Of a DNA stretch of 64,000 nt, positions 18,065-27,202 are shown one piece after another. A program made the translations under genes and the position numbers. This DNA comes from an uncultured Saprospiraceae bacterium (lineage in GTDB: Bacteria; Bacteroidota; Bacteroidia; Chitinophagales; Saprospiraceae). Where the stretch lies: the NCBI GenBank assembly GCA_937928045.1, contig CALFWO010000057.1, positions 62,001 through 126,000 of the forward strand. The letters are read 5' to 3'. Position 1 is the stretch's first letter. Each line of letters begins with the position of its first letter. The notes under the pieces were generated by a model, which had not been told where the DNA came from, made no database searches, and saw nothing but the letters and a program-made list of their open reading frames with translations.

Positions 18065-19876
18065 ATGCTATCTAAGTCAAAAAAGCAATTGCTCCGATTT
18101 TTACTGCTACTGTGCGCTTGCACCGTTGCGATAGACCTTTGTGCTCAAGACGGATACCAACTAAAGATTGATTATACCGAAGAGATTTCTGTCCCAAAGG
18201 AAATCCAATCCATACCTACAATTTTTGCTGATAGTCTCAGTGTTGTGCAAGCTGCTATAAACCACATTCAAGAATTAAGAGCCTCTTCCTATCTGATGGC
18301 CGAGCCTCTAGAAGGTTCTTGGGAAGAGAATATTTTCAAATATGTTGTGCATCCGGGACCTGCTTTCACTTGGGCCCAAATTAGAAATGGCAATATCGAT
18401 GAGTTTTTAATCCAGCAATCCAATGTTCTACTAAAACGTCAAGAAAAAAAAGCGGTAAGCCCCGCTGGCTTGGTAGAACTAGAATCGCGAATTTTGAAAG
18501 CAGCCGAAAATTCTGGCTATCCCTTCGCCAAAATTTTTATGGACAGTCTGACCATCACTACTGATCAAATTTCCGGAGTGCTTCAAATGGACAAAGGGAC
18601 CTATATCAAATTTGATGAGGTAAAAATTATTGGTGATGTAAAAATCTCGCCGAAGTATCTACAAGAATATTTAGGTATTGAATACGGAGCGCCATACAAT
18701 GCTGAAAAAATAAATTCCATTGGAAACCGAATGAGAGAATTGGTTTTCTTAGAAGAAAGCAAACCAGCCACCGTTACCTTCCGTGGAAAATCTGCAATTG
18801 TAAATCTCTTTCTCAAGAACAAAAAGGCATCTAAAACCGATCTTATCTTTGGTGTACTTCCTAGAGACAATAGTCTAAACCCAGAAGACAGGCAACGACC
18901 ACTTTTCACTGTGGACTTAACCTTAGATTGGAATAATAGGCTTGGGCTTGGTGAGCGCATATTTTTTCAATTCGAACAACTCCGTCCGCAAAGACAAGAG
19001 GGAGAATTCTCTATTACCTACCCATATATTTTAGGACTACCCTTTGGCGTCAATGCTGACTTATCTATATACCGACGGGATTCACTATTTCTTGAAGTCA
19101 ATAGTGAAATTGGTTTACAATATCTTTTCGAAGGAAATAATTATGTCAAAGCATTTTGGGAAAACAGATCCACGAATCTTTTGCAAGTGGACACCAATAG
19201 CATTATTGCCAGTCAACGGCTACCGGCTCAGTTAGATTTCAACAATGCCTTATTCGGTATCGAATGGCAAAACCAACAATTGAATTATCGATTCAATCCT
19301 CGTAAAGGTTGGGAGACTAAACTAAGAGCGGGTTTTGGTAATAAAAAAGTAATTGAAAACAATGACATCCTGGCGCTGGCAAGGGAATCATTTGAGCCCC
19401 AGATTGTATATGACAGTTTGAATGAAAAAAGTTGGCAAGTCAGAATGGAAGGTTCCATTGCAGGGTATCTGCCATTGGGAAAAATTAGTACGATAAAAAC
19501 CTCGCTGAGCGGCGGCGCCATATATTCCCCGGCAAAGATTATTAGCAACGAGCAGTTCAGACTTGGTGGAAATCGAATACTTCGTGGGTTTGACGAAGAG
19601 AGTTTTACCGCATCTGTATATGCCATAGGAACAGTTGAATACCGCTTGCTAATTGGCACCAATTCTTATATTTTCCTTTTTGGCGATGTTGGATATATTG
19701 AAGATAGTAGTGGAGAAAAAAAGGTGTTTGATCAACCTACCGGATTTGGAGGCGGAGTAACATTAGAAACCAAAGTTGGAATATTTGGAATTAGTTTGGC
19801 TTTTGGATCACAAAATGCGGCGCCTTTGGATTTAAGAAAATCAAAGATTCATTTTGGTTATCTCAGTTTGTTCTAG
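18065..19876 (+). CDS. Omp85-family outer membrane protein (BamA/TamA-like)
   Basis: A signal peptide (ending about DLCAQ, residue 28) is followed by a periplasmic part with at least one POTRA-like segment (KFDEVKIIGDVKISPKYLQEYL, about residues 185-205). A 16-strand-type beta-barrel then runs to the final strand IHFGYLSLF. The barrel contains the Omp85 motif RGFDEESF (consensus R-G-[FY]), which lies in the lid loop. BamA-type proteins insert barrels into the outer membrane, and TamA-type proteins help autotransporters. With one or two POTRA units and 604 aa it is shorter than BamA, so I call it only to the superfamily. The ATG at 18065 is preferred to a TTG at 18059. Confidence 0.85.
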   Translation: MLSKSKKQLLRFLLLLCACTVAIDLCAQDGYQLKIDYTEEISVPKEIQSIPTIFADSLSVVQAAINHIQELRASSYLMAEPLEGSWEENIFKYVVHPGPAFTWAQIRNGNIDEFLIQQSNVLLKRQEKKAVSPAGLVELESRILKAAENSGYPFAKIFMDSLTITTDQISGVLQMDKGTYIKFDEVKIIGDVKISPKYLQEYLGIEYGAPYNAEKINSIGNRMRELVFLEESKPATVTFRGKSAIVNLFLKNKKASKTDLIFGVLPRDNSLNPEDRQRPLFTVDLTLDWNNRLGLGERIFFQFEQLRPQRQEGEFSITYPYILGLPFGVNADLSIYRRDSLFLEVNSEIGLQYLFEGNNYVKAFWENRSTNLLQVDTNSIIASQRLPAQLDFNNALFGIEWQNQQLNYRFNPRKGWETKLRAGFGNKKVIENNDILALARESFEPQIVYDSLNEKSWQVRMEGSIAGYLPLGKISTIKTSLSGGAIYSPAKIISNEQFRLGGNRILRGFDEESFTASVYAIGTVEYRLLIGTNSYIFLFGDVGYIEDSSGEKKVFDQPTGFGGGVTLETKVGIFGISLAFGSQNAAPLDLRKSKIHFGYLSLF

Positions 19877-20523
19877 TTTTTTCGAGCCACCATCAGTCCA
19901 TCCCGCATAGGAAGAATCAAGGAAGTCACTCTTGGATCTGCATTCACTTTTTTGTTAAATAAATCGATCATTTTCGTGCCTTTGTCAGTAGCTCCAAATG
20001 CTACTTTTCCAGACCAAAGTACATTGTCGACAATCAGTAAACCCCCTGGTTTTATCTTATCCATAAGCATATCAAAAATCACCGGATAATCGGCCTTGGC
20101 TCCATCTAAGAAAACGATATCCAAAGGTCCTTCGATATTAGGAATGATATTTTTCGCATCTCCCCAATGTTGTTCTATTCGATCTGATAATCCAGATCGT
20201 TCAAAAAAATCTCTAGAAATGTATCCTAGTTCTTTGTTAATTTCAATGGTATGAACTTTTCCAGTTGGCTGAATTCCCTTGGCTAAGCAAATTGTTGCGT
20301 AGCCAGTAAATGTTCCTACTTCGAGCACAGTTTTAGCATTTGCTGTTTGACAAAACAAGGTTAGCAATTGTCCTTGTACTGCTCCAGAAATCATTTGTGG
20401 CGCTAAAGTTTTAAGATAAGTTGTCCGCTCCAATTCCTGCATCAACTCATCGGTTGGTTCAGAATTTGTCTGACAATATTTCATCATTAAGTCATAATCT
20501 CGATTGATTATTTTCTCACTCAT
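19873..20523 (-). CDS. Class I SAM-dependent O-methyltransferase
   Basis: A catechol-type O-methyltransferase (Methyltransf_3) of 216 aa. Motif I is VLEVGTFTGYATICLAKG, followed by VHTIEINKELGYISRDFF, the metal-binding VFLDGAKADY and VDNVLWSGKV. Members methylate hydroxyl groups on small molecules with a divalent metal. The ATG at 20523 begins one base after the stop of the upstream EamA gene, so the two are an operon; a start at 20541 would overlap that gene. Its stop codon shares CTAG with the stop of the convergent Omp85 gene. The substrate is unknown. Confidence 0.9.
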   Translation of the reverse strand: MSEKIINRDYDLMMKYCQTNSEPTDELMQELERTTYLKTLAPQMISGAVQGQLLTLFCQTANAKTVLEVGTFTGYATICLAKGIQPTGKVHTIEINKELGYISRDFFERSGLSDRIEQHWGDAKNIIPNIEGPLDIVFLDGAKADYPVIFDMLMDKIKPGGLLIVDNVLWSGKVAFGATDKGTKMIDLFNKKVNADPRVTSLILPMRDGLMVARKN

Positions 20524-20524
20524 A

Positions 20525-21406
20525 TCATTCTGTTGTTTCAAACTTCCTTTTTAAATATGGATAACTAAACACAGCCAATAGAATAATGGCACAACCTAAA
20601 TAAAAACCCAAAGTCAATTCTTCGCTATCCCCAAGAAGCAAGGCGGCCAAAATGATTCCATAGATGGGTTCAAGATTCACAGTAAGGTTAGAGGCAAATG
20701 CTGTCAAGTGTTTCAACGCTCGTAAAGAGAGTACATATGCCAGGGTGGTACAAAGCAAGGCAAGAATTAATAAATACAACCAATCTAAACCTTGAGGCAA
20801 GAAGGACGCTTCTTTATTCACTAAGAGAGGTAAAAAAAGTGTTATGAATATAAGCGCGGAGCTTAGCTCGACAAAGGTAATGTCTATTGGATCCGCATCA
20901 TCAATATATTTTTTATTGATACTGGAAAAAAGTGCTGCCAAAAAAGCGGAAGTCAATCCCAACACGACGCCCATCATCATACTCGGATCCAAATTCGTAA
21001 CCACTAATGCCATTCCTGGGATGATCATAAATCCGAGCAATATTTGATAGCGCTGAATTTTGGTTTTCATGATCATAGGTTCCAACATCGAAGTAAAGAA
21101 CGACGCTGTTGCCATACACACTAAACAAACGGAGGCATTAGAATATTTAATAGCTCCGAAAAAAGTAATCCAATGCACTGCAACTAATACTCCAACTCCT
21201 GCATAGATTAATATTAATCTTTTAGGAATCGTTCTAATATTTTTTACGATCGGAGCGAAAAAGAAAAAACTAATGCAAGTGATCAAAACTCTCCACCAAA
21301 CCAGCAAGGTTGCAGGCAAAGATATCAAGTCACCCAAGATCGCAGTAAAACCAAAAAGGAAAACTGCTAGATGCAATTCTAAATATGCTCGTTTTTCTTG
21401 ATTCAT
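20525..21406 (-). CDS. EamA/DMT family transporter
   Basis: A 293-aa inner membrane protein with about ten hydrophobic helices in two EamA repeats, as in drug/metabolite exporters of the RhaT/YdcZ kind. The N-terminal half includes VHWITFFGAIKYSNASVCLV, and the second repeat ends with the conserved ASNLTVNLEPIYGIILAALLLGD segment. Members export amino acids, nucleotides or other small metabolites. The O-methyltransferase gene starts immediately after the stop, so the pair may handle one metabolite. A 6-bp hairpin (CACCTT/AAGGTG, 21409-21424) lies just upstream of the ATG. Confidence 0.93.
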   Translation of the reverse strand: MNQEKRAYLELHLAVFLFGFTAILGDLISLPATLLVWWRVLITCISFFFFAPIVKNIRTIPKRLILIYAGVGVLVAVHWITFFGAIKYSNASVCLVCMATASFFTSMLEPMIMKTKIQRYQILLGFMIIPGMALVVTNLDPSMMMGVVLGLTSAFLAALFSSINKKYIDDADPIDITFVELSSALIFITLFLPLLVNKEASFLPQGLDWLYLLILALLCTTLAYVLSLRALKHLTAFASNLTVNLEPIYGIILAALLLGDSEELTLGFYLGCAIILLAVFSYPYLKRKFETTE

Positions 21407-21491
21407 TTCACCTTAATAAAGGTGCAAAATAGAGAAAGTTCTACCAATGGTTCTTGATCTAGCAAGATAATTCACTGGCCACTAAAATATA

Positions 21492-21523
21492 TAATACTTA
21501 CATGACTAATATTTTAAGTATTA
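21492..21523. repeat. Inverted repeat in a divergent intergenic region
   Basis: TAATACTT (21492-21499) and AAGTATTA (21516-21523) are exact inverted copies 16 bases apart, between the divergent EamA and peroxiredoxin genes. A second pair, CATGACTA (21501-21508) and TAGTCATG (21558-21565), overlaps the same stretch. They may be operator halves; chance in A/T-rich DNA is not excluded. Confidence 0.4.
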
Positions 21524-21582
21524 CAAAACACATACATACAAAAATGAGTGATTTCTCTAGTCATGAAACCACGTATATTCCG

Positions 21583-21590
21583 TATATTTG
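21583..21590 (+). promoter_or_regulatory. Candidate -7 promoter box before the peroxiredoxin gene
   Basis: TATATTTG fits TAnnTTTG and lies 28 bases before the ATG at 21618. No clear -33 TTTG is seen at the right distance. The position suits a promoter for the peroxiredoxin-clpS pair. Confidence 0.4.
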
Positions 21591-21617
21591 AGTTCTTAAA
21601 CCACAAACCGTTATAGT

Positions 21618-22088
21618 ATGAGTTTATCAATCGGTGATAGGGCCCCAAGCTTCACCCTTCGCGCTTCAGACACTAAAGAGGTATCATTAGAAGATCACTT
21701 AGGTCGTAATGTAGTCCTGTTATTTTTCCCACTAGCTTTCACCGGTGTTTGTACTACTGAACTTTGCAGCATGAGAGATGATATCGCAAGTTATCAAAAT
21801 CTCGATGCTGACATCATTGCGGTTTCTGTTGATTCTCCATTTGTATTGGCCAAATTCAAAGAAGAACAGAATTTGAATTTTCCAATGCTTTCGGATTTCA
21901 ATAGAGATGTTTCCCGTGCTTACGGTTCTCTATATGAGGAGTTTGTACTAGGGTTAAAAGGCGTTTCAAAACGTTCTGCTTTTGTAATTGACAAAAATGG
22001 AACTATTCAGCACATGGAGGTGTTGGAATCGGCGGGAGACTTACCGAACTTCGAAAAAGTAAAATCAGCGTTGAACGCATTAAATTAG
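21618..22088 (+). CDS. Peroxiredoxin (AhpC/TSA family, redoxin domain)
   Basis: A thioredoxin-fold peroxidase of 156 aa. The peroxidatic cysteine is C45 in FFPLAFTGVCTTELC; C50, five residues on, could act as an intramolecular resolving cysteine as in some atypical 2-Cys enzymes. Other family features are the N-terminal IGDRAPSFTL and the later KRSAFVIDKNGTIQHMEVL. It reduces hydrogen peroxide or organic hydroperoxides in the cytoplasm. clpS starts four bases after the stop, so the two are cotranscribed. Confidence 0.93.
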   Translation: MSLSIGDRAPSFTLRASDTKEVSLEDHLGRNVVLLFFPLAFTGVCTTELCSMRDDIASYQNLDADIIAVSVDSPFVLAKFKEEQNLNFPMLSDFNRDVSRAYGSLYEEFVLGLKGVSKRSAFVIDKNGTIQHMEVLESAGDLPNFEKVKSALNALN

Positions 22089-22092
22089 TACT

Positions 22093-22419
22093 ATGGAAAT
22101 TTTCAATGAATCTATGATCGCACCCATCTGGAATGCACAAGTAGAAGAACTTGAGGAAGTATTGGTGGCCGAACACACGGACACTGGTAACCATGCACAC
22201 TTAATAGTCCATAATGACGAGGTAAACACCTTTGATCATGTGATTGAAACTTTTATGGACATCCTTCAACACAATCCTGAGCAATCTGAGCAGTTGGCAT
22301 TGATCATCCACTTTAAAGGAAGAGCTACAGTAAAAACTGCTCCTTTCGATGTATTACGTCCTCTAAAAGATGGGCTAGTCGATAGAGGATTGTCAGCAGT
22401 GATTGAAGAAGAAAATTAA
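22093..22419 (+). CDS. clpS: ATP-dependent Clp protease adaptor ClpS
   Basis: ClpS hands N-degron substrates to ClpAP or ClpCP. The conserved core LIVHNDEVNTFDHVIETFMDIL (about residues 37-58) carries the Asn-Asp pair that recognises the N-terminal residue. LALIIHFKGRATVKTAPFDVLRPLKDGLVDRGLSAVIEE completes the fold. At 108 aa it has the normal length, with a roughly 30-residue acidic N-terminal extension. It sits directly after the peroxiredoxin gene and runs towards rnhB with only 11 bases between the stops. Confidence 0.95.
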   Translation: MEIFNESMIAPIWNAQVEELEEVLVAEHTDTGNHAHLIVHNDEVNTFDHVIETFMDILQHNPEQSEQLALIIHFKGRATVKTAPFDVLRPLKDGLVDRGLSAVIEEEN

Positions 22420-22430
22420 ATTCACCTATT

Positions 22431-23036
22431 CTATTCGAACAATTCGAGTTGCTCTCGTTCTGGAAGCAGCCTAAAACTCATGCGATGGTGTTTGCATGGG
22501 CCATGACACTCTATGCCTGCACGATGGGCTTTGGTGGGATAACCCTTGTTCGATTCCCAATGGTATTGAGGAAAGCGCTTGGCCAACTTTTCCATGTATT
22601 CATCTCTGTAAGTCTTCGCTAAAATACTGGCCGCCGCAATGGACAAATATTTTCCATCTCCTTTGATCACACATTCATAGGGAATGTCTTTGTACGGAAT
22701 AAAACGATTGCCATCGATGAGTAAAGCTTCTGGCGAAGTTTTCATTTTCTTCACAGCACGATGCATCGCTAGGAAAGAAGATCTTAGAATGTTATGTTTA
22801 TCAATTTCTTTTGGACTCAACGAAGCAACGCCGTAAGCCAAAGCCTCTTTTTCGATGATCGGTCGCAGTTCATTTCTTTGCGCTTTTGTCAACTGCTTAG
22901 AATCCGTCAACAGTTCATTCTTGAAACCTTTCGGCAAAATAACAGCGGCCGCAAATACTGGACCTGCCAGACAACCTCGGCCTGCTTCATCACAGCCCGC
23001 TTCAATTCTACCTTTCTTGAAATATGGTAAAAGCAT
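22431..23036 (-). CDS. rnhB: Ribonuclease HII
   Basis: RNase HII cuts RNA in RNA-DNA hybrids and removes single ribonucleotides misincorporated in DNA. The N-terminal AGCDEAGRGCLAGPV carries the catalytic Asp-Glu pair; further acids lie in ALLIDGNRF and around VIKGDGKYLSIAAASILAKTYRDEYM. At 201 aa the protein is complete, and WESNKGYPTKAHRAGIECHGPCKHHRMSF forms the usual C-terminal substrate-binding segment. It lies 46 bases downstream of the OmpA-family gene on the same strand and converges with clpS. Confidence 0.97.
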   Translation of the reverse strand: MLLPYFKKGRIEAGCDEAGRGCLAGPVFAAAVILPKGFKNELLTDSKQLTKAQRNELRPIIEKEALAYGVASLSPKEIDKHNILRSSFLAMHRAVKKMKTSPEALLIDGNRFIPYKDIPYECVIKGDGKYLSIAAASILAKTYRDEYMEKLAKRFPQYHWESNKGYPTKAHRAGIECHGPCKHHRMSFRLLPEREQLELFE

Positions 23037-23082
23037 GAGCGCAAGATACCGAAAAGAAAAAGATGTAGCTAACTTCAGCGTT

Positions 23083-24189
23083 TTACTTTGACAGAATTAA
23101 AAATTCAACCCGCCGATTTTCTTGGCGGCCAATTTCTGTATCGTTTTCGGCAATCGGCATGGATGCACCGTAGCCTTGATGGTGTAATCTGTTCGTAGAA
23201 ATTCCTGAATTCAACAAATAATCTACCACAGCTTTTGCCCTTTTTTCAGATAATGGCAAATTATAACTTTGTTCTCCTACAGCATCGGTATGTCCACGCA
23301 CTTCAATTTGCATCGTTGGATTTTGCTTCAACAAATCATAAAGTTTATCCAGTTCGAAAAAAGACCTCGGCAACAATTCCGCTTTGTCATGATCGAAAAA
23401 AATATTTTTCAACCTCACCACTTTTCCAGGCTCCATCTTTATTTGAGACCATTCATTTGAAGGCAAGGGAACATCGATTATCGGCTCCATCTTTTTGACT
23501 TCAATTTTATCAATATAGTAATAGCCAAAATTTAGGTGATTTACTACATCCCTAGTTTTAACCATTTCATCCGGATAAAAATTACCAATCAAAATATAGT
23601 TTTCAGTTTTGTCTGCTTGGAATTCTCCACTAACTTCTTGCCATCCATTTGTGCCCACAGCTAACAGTTGATCAGCTTTTACATGTGGATTGAAAAAAAG
23701 TGGATCATCGGTTGGTTCTCGGATTTCTTCTTCACTAAAATAGACGCCTAGTTTATCGCATCGCAGAGACCTATGAATTGGAGCAACCCAAAAACTCACT
23801 TTGTATCGCTGACCAATAACAAGTGGTTCTGTTAGCTGAATTTGCGCATACTCCCGGCAATGAGGTTTGCCACCTTCGCATCCATAAGTTGTAACGCCAA
23901 TCATTGATTCTCCGTCATAAGGCTTGGTTTCTCCAAATCCTTTTTCAGCCCATTGTCTCGGTATTCTTACTTTAGGGCCAAAGACATCAGGACTTGCGGC
24001 TGTTGGAGAGCTCCAATATTTTATAACCCTTGAAAAGTCAGAACCTTTATAAAACCAACCTAATGGATAGTTGGAATATTCTTCAAAACTTGGATTTGGG
24101 ACAATATTTTGTTGGGCAGCTACGTAGGAAATGCCGAGCATTAAGCATAGCATCAAATTAGCCGTCCTTTTAGCTTTAATATATCGCAT
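23083..24189 (-). CDS. OmpA-family outer membrane protein
   Basis: A signal peptide (MRYIKAKR, then a hydrophobic stretch ending SYVAAQQ) leads into an N-terminal carbohydrate-binding-like or DUF-type region (NIVPNPSFEEYSNYPLGW, about residues 30-240). The C-terminal OmpA domain (about 265-365) binds peptidoglycan: IFFDHDKAELLPRSFFELDKL, VRGHTDAVGEQSYNLPLSEKRA and GRQENRRVEFLIL. The NPSFE start is typical of Bacteroidota surface proteins that have a jelly-roll module. The ATG at 24189 is preferred to one at 24213 because it puts the signal peptide at the N terminus. Confidence 0.88.
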   Translation of the reverse strand: MRYIKAKRTANLMLCLMLGISYVAAQQNIVPNPSFEEYSNYPLGWFYKGSDFSRVIKYWSSPTAASPDVFGPKVRIPRQWAEKGFGETKPYDGESMIGVTTYGCEGGKPHCREYAQIQLTEPLVIGQRYKVSFWVAPIHRSLRCDKLGVYFSEEEIREPTDDPLFFNPHVKADQLLAVGTNGWQEVSGEFQADKTENYILIGNFYPDEMVKTRDVVNHLNFGYYYIDKIEVKKMEPIIDVPLPSNEWSQIKMEPGKVVRLKNIFFDHDKAELLPRSFFELDKLYDLLKQNPTMQIEVRGHTDAVGEQSYNLPLSEKRAKAVVDYLLNSGISTNRLHHQGYGASMPIAENDTEIGRQENRRVEFLILSK

Positions 24190-24375
24190 AATCTGGGTTA
24201 AGAGTTCTTTCAATATAACTCTGATTTCGTTACCAAATTTTTAGAAGACTCTATAATTTACTGACAATTGATCAACTTTCTCCATAATTGAGTCAAATCC
24301 TCAATTTGGTTGTAAAAAAGCGACCAAACACTCAACTCATATTCTTCCACAGGGTTATATTTCGAGAATACTTTT

Positions 24376-26610
24376 ATGGAAAAAATACGGAAAATCGTCT
24401 TAGTTGTCTTTGGAACACTAACTGTTGCTAGCATATACTTTGCATTAAACCTCCAATTCAAATTTTCTTTTGAAGACTTCTTCCCAAAAGACGATCCTGA
24501 CTTGGCTTTCTATGAAGCTTTCATTGAAGACTTTGAAACAGATATTAACTTCTTACTAGTCGCAGTAAAAAGAAAAGAAGGTGTATTCGAACAAAAATTC
24601 TTAGAAGACTTCGATGATTTTTCAACTAAGGCACTTCGACTACCATATATAAAAAATGCGAATAGTCTGACCCAAGTATCATATCCGGTAAAAACACCAT
24701 TTGGAATCACAAGTATTCCTGCGATTCACATTGATGATCCTTCCAAGTATGAAAAGGATAGGGAAAAAATATTGGGAGATGATCGCTTCAAAGGAAACCT
24801 GATTACCGATGATGCCACTGCATTGGTCGTTGCCTTAAAAACGCAGGACAGCGTTTTATTTAAGAAATCAAATACCCTAATTACAGCACTAGACAGTCTT
24901 GCCTTGACCTACAACTTTGAAGATTACCATGTCTTAGGTCCTGCTTATTTTCAAAAGGAAATGGTAGATATGCAAAAAAGGGAAGTAGCTGTTTCAGCTA
25001 TTGTTTCTGGTATCTTGGTGGCTTTGGTAATGTTCTGGATATTTAGAAAACCTTGGGGAATATTTATTTCTCTTGTTTCGATTGGACTAGGATTGTTACT
25101 TTTTCTTGGAACATTAAGTGTCCTTGGACGATCCTTAAATGCCATGGCTGCGCTCTACCCAGTATTGATGATCATCGTTGGCACTTCAGATGTCGTCCAC
25201 ATCATGACCAAATATATTGATGAATTAAAAAAAGGATTGAGCAAACGCGCAGCAATAACTATTGCCATTAAAGAAATTGGAATGGCCACTTTCTTGACTT
25301 CAACAACTACGGCTATTGGTTTTGCAGCCTTACTCACTTCTAAAATTGGTCCTATTCGTGAGTTTGGTGTAAATGCAGCTATTGGTGTAATGGTCGCTTA
25401 TGTTACCGTCATTTTTTTTACTACCGCTTGTCTTTCCTTTTTCGATAAAGAGCAATTGATAAAACTAGGCAGAGGAGAAGCTTTTTGGGACAAGTTAATG
25501 ACCCGATCCTATTCATTTACAAAAAAATATAGCCGACAAGTTTTGGCTGGTTTGATTCTAACCGGAATGATTGCCTTTTGGGGAATTTCAAAAGTTACCA
25601 CGAACTATAATCTTTCTTCCAATCTTCCTCGCGGGGAAAAAATCACTAGAGATTTTGCCTACTTCGAAAATAACTTTGCGGGATTTAGGCCATTTGAAAT
25701 TGCAGTTATTTCTAAAGACAAGCAACCAATCGAATCTTATGAACATTTGCAGTCGATCGAGAAAGTAGAAAATAGGTTGAAAAAACTAGAGGGTATTGAA
25801 GGCGTAAATTCTGTAACTTCCTTGTACAAGTCCGTACATCAAATGATGAATAGAAACAAACAAAGTTTCTATGTACTTCCTGAGGAAGAAAAGACTTATA
25901 ATAAATATAAAAAGTTCGTTGATCAAGTTCCCGCTAATACTAAAAACATCTTAGTTAGTCAAGATGGCAAAAAAGCTCGTATTACAGCACGGGTAAAAGA
26001 CTTAGGAGCAGATAATGTAACCGCCTTAGGAGAACAACTCAAAGGTTGGATAAATACTAATCTTGATACCACCAAGTTGGCTTTTCATCAAACGGGAATG
26101 GGTGTCATCATTGATAAAAATGCCACGTACATTAGACAAAATCTTTTGCAGGGCCTAGGAATTGCAATTTTGATTATCAGTCTGCTTATGGTCCTACTGT
26201 TTAGAAATTGGCGAATGGTCATTATCTCAATAATTCCGAATGTTTTCCCGCTAGTCATGGCAGGGGCACTATTAGGCTTTCTTGGAATAGAATTAGACTC
26301 CGGAGTGGCCATCGTATTTGCAATTGTATTTGGAATTGCAGTGGACGACACCATTCATTTCTTGAGTAAATTCAAACTCGCAAGGGACAAAGGATTGTCT
26401 ACTGAAGAATCGCTACTGATAACATTTAGAGAGACTGGGAAAGCCATTTGCTTGACTTCCGTCATTCTTTTCTTTGGATTCTTAGTGATGCTTTTTTCTA
26501 TACATCCCCCAAGCGTAACGATAGGTTTACTCATTAGTCTAACTTTGGTTTCAGCACTGCTGGCGGATTTACTTTGTATTCCATTATTGATTCGTTGGTT
26601 GATGAAATAA
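24376..26610 (+). CDS. RND superfamily (MMPL-type) exporter
   Basis: A 744-aa inner membrane protein with the two-fold RND layout: TM1 near residues 8-24, a periplasmic domain to about 195, five helices to about 360, then TM7 (about 387-405), a second periplasmic domain and five helices to the end. Conserved segments include LMIIVGTSDVVHIMTKYIDELKKG and the matching IVFGIAVDDTIHFLSKFKLARDKG, whose Asp residues relay protons. It belongs to the MMPL/HpnN-like branch, which exports lipids or hydrophobic molecules. A hairpin terminator follows. No membrane fusion protein or outer membrane factor is adjacent. Confidence 0.9.
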   Translation: MEKIRKIVLVVFGTLTVASIYFALNLQFKFSFEDFFPKDDPDLAFYEAFIEDFETDINFLLVAVKRKEGVFEQKFLEDFDDFSTKALRLPYIKNANSLTQVSYPVKTPFGITSIPAIHIDDPSKYEKDREKILGDDRFKGNLITDDATALVVALKTQDSVLFKKSNTLITALDSLALTYNFEDYHVLGPAYFQKEMVDMQKREVAVSAIVSGILVALVMFWIFRKPWGIFISLVSIGLGLLLFLGTLSVLGRSLNAMAALYPVLMIIVGTSDVVHIMTKYIDELKKGLSKRAAITIAIKEIGMATFLTSTTTAIGFAALLTSKIGPIREFGVNAAIGVMVAYVTVIFFTTACLSFFDKEQLIKLGRGEAFWDKLMTRSYSFTKKYSRQVLAGLILTGMIAFWGISKVTTNYNLSSNLPRGEKITRDFAYFENNFAGFRPFEIAVISKDKQPIESYEHLQSIEKVENRLKKLEGIEGVNSVTSLYKSVHQMMNRNKQSFYVLPEEEKTYNKYKKFVDQVPANTKNILVSQDGKKARITARVKDLGADNVTALGEQLKGWINTNLDTTKLAFHQTGMGVIIDKNATYIRQNLLQGLGIAILIISLLMVLLFRNWRMVIISIIPNVFPLVMAGALLGFLGIELDSGVAIVFAIVFGIAVDDTIHFLSKFKLARDKGLSTEESLLITFRETGKAICLTSVILFFGFLVMLFSIHPPSVTIGLLISLTLVSALLADLLCIPLLIRWLMK

Positions 26611-26612
26611 AA

Positions 26613-26644
26613 AAACAGATCTGCACGACTCAACAGATCTGTTT
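26613..26644 (+). terminator. Hairpin terminator after the RND gene
   Basis: AAACAGATCTG (26613-26623) pairs perfectly with CAGATCTGTTT (26634-26644) around a 10-base loop, beginning two bases after the stop. The T-run continues only as TTTATAT, so its strength is uncertain. Confidence 0.75.
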
Positions 26645-26737
26645 ATATCAGATGACTCGGGGAACAAGCCATCTTGTGTATGAAACTCTCGCCTATATAA
26701 CAATAGAGGCAAGCCAATTAGTATCTACTTATAGTTA

Positions 26738-26765
26738 AAGAAAGTTTAAGAAAGTTTAAGAAAAT
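26738..26765. repeat. Short tandem repeat (10-base unit)
   Basis: The unit AAAGTTTAAG occurs twice in full (26741-26760), with partial copies on each side. It lies between the RND terminator and the 3' end of the 2TM gene. No function is apparent. Confidence 0.6.
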
Positions 26766-26780
26766 ATTAAAGAATTTAAT

Positions 26781-27194
26781 TTAGATGAAATCTTCATCTT
26801 TCCATTGTCGTTCTATTTCGCCTTTAGATCTTTCAGGTCTCCGCTCATGAAGGTCCAATTCCTCCTCGTCTAATTCATCCAATTCCAATTGGTCATCTCT
26901 GCGAAAATTCTTTAGATCATAACCTTCTCTTTCAAGTTCCTTTTCGATTTCCTTTTCTTCCCAATCTTTTCCTCCAATTCCACCAAAAGGAAATCCAAAA
27001 ACCCTTACGTAATGAGAAAATAATCCTATACCCCAGCCTAATGCAGGAATTATCCAACCAAAAGGTTCTCCGTCTGCAATAGTCATTAGAATCATCATAA
27101 AGATGTTCACAGCAATATATACAGCTAAGTGATTATAAAATCCCTTTTTCATTTGGACTCTTTTCTTTGCCCTAGTATATGGATTGTCAGACAT
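26781..27194 (-). CDS. 2TM domain-containing protein
   Basis: A 137-aa membrane protein of the Bacteroidota 2TM family: a basic N terminus (YTRAKKRVQMKKGFYNHLAVYIAVN), two hydrophobic helices (about residues 22-41 and 47-64) and a highly charged, coiled C-terminal tail. A domain of this kind is also found attached to LytTR regulators and histidine kinases in this phylum, but its role is unknown. It starts eight bases after the metalloprotease stop, so the two are probably cotranscribed. Confidence 0.85.
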   Translation of the reverse strand: MSDNPYTRAKKRVQMKKGFYNHLAVYIAVNIFMMILMTIADGEPFGWIIPALGWGIGLFSHYVRVFGFPFGGIGGKDWEEKEIEKELEREGYDLKNFRRDDQLELDELDEEELDLHERRPERSKGEIERQWKDEDFI

Positions 27195-27202
27195 AATTGC
27201 GT

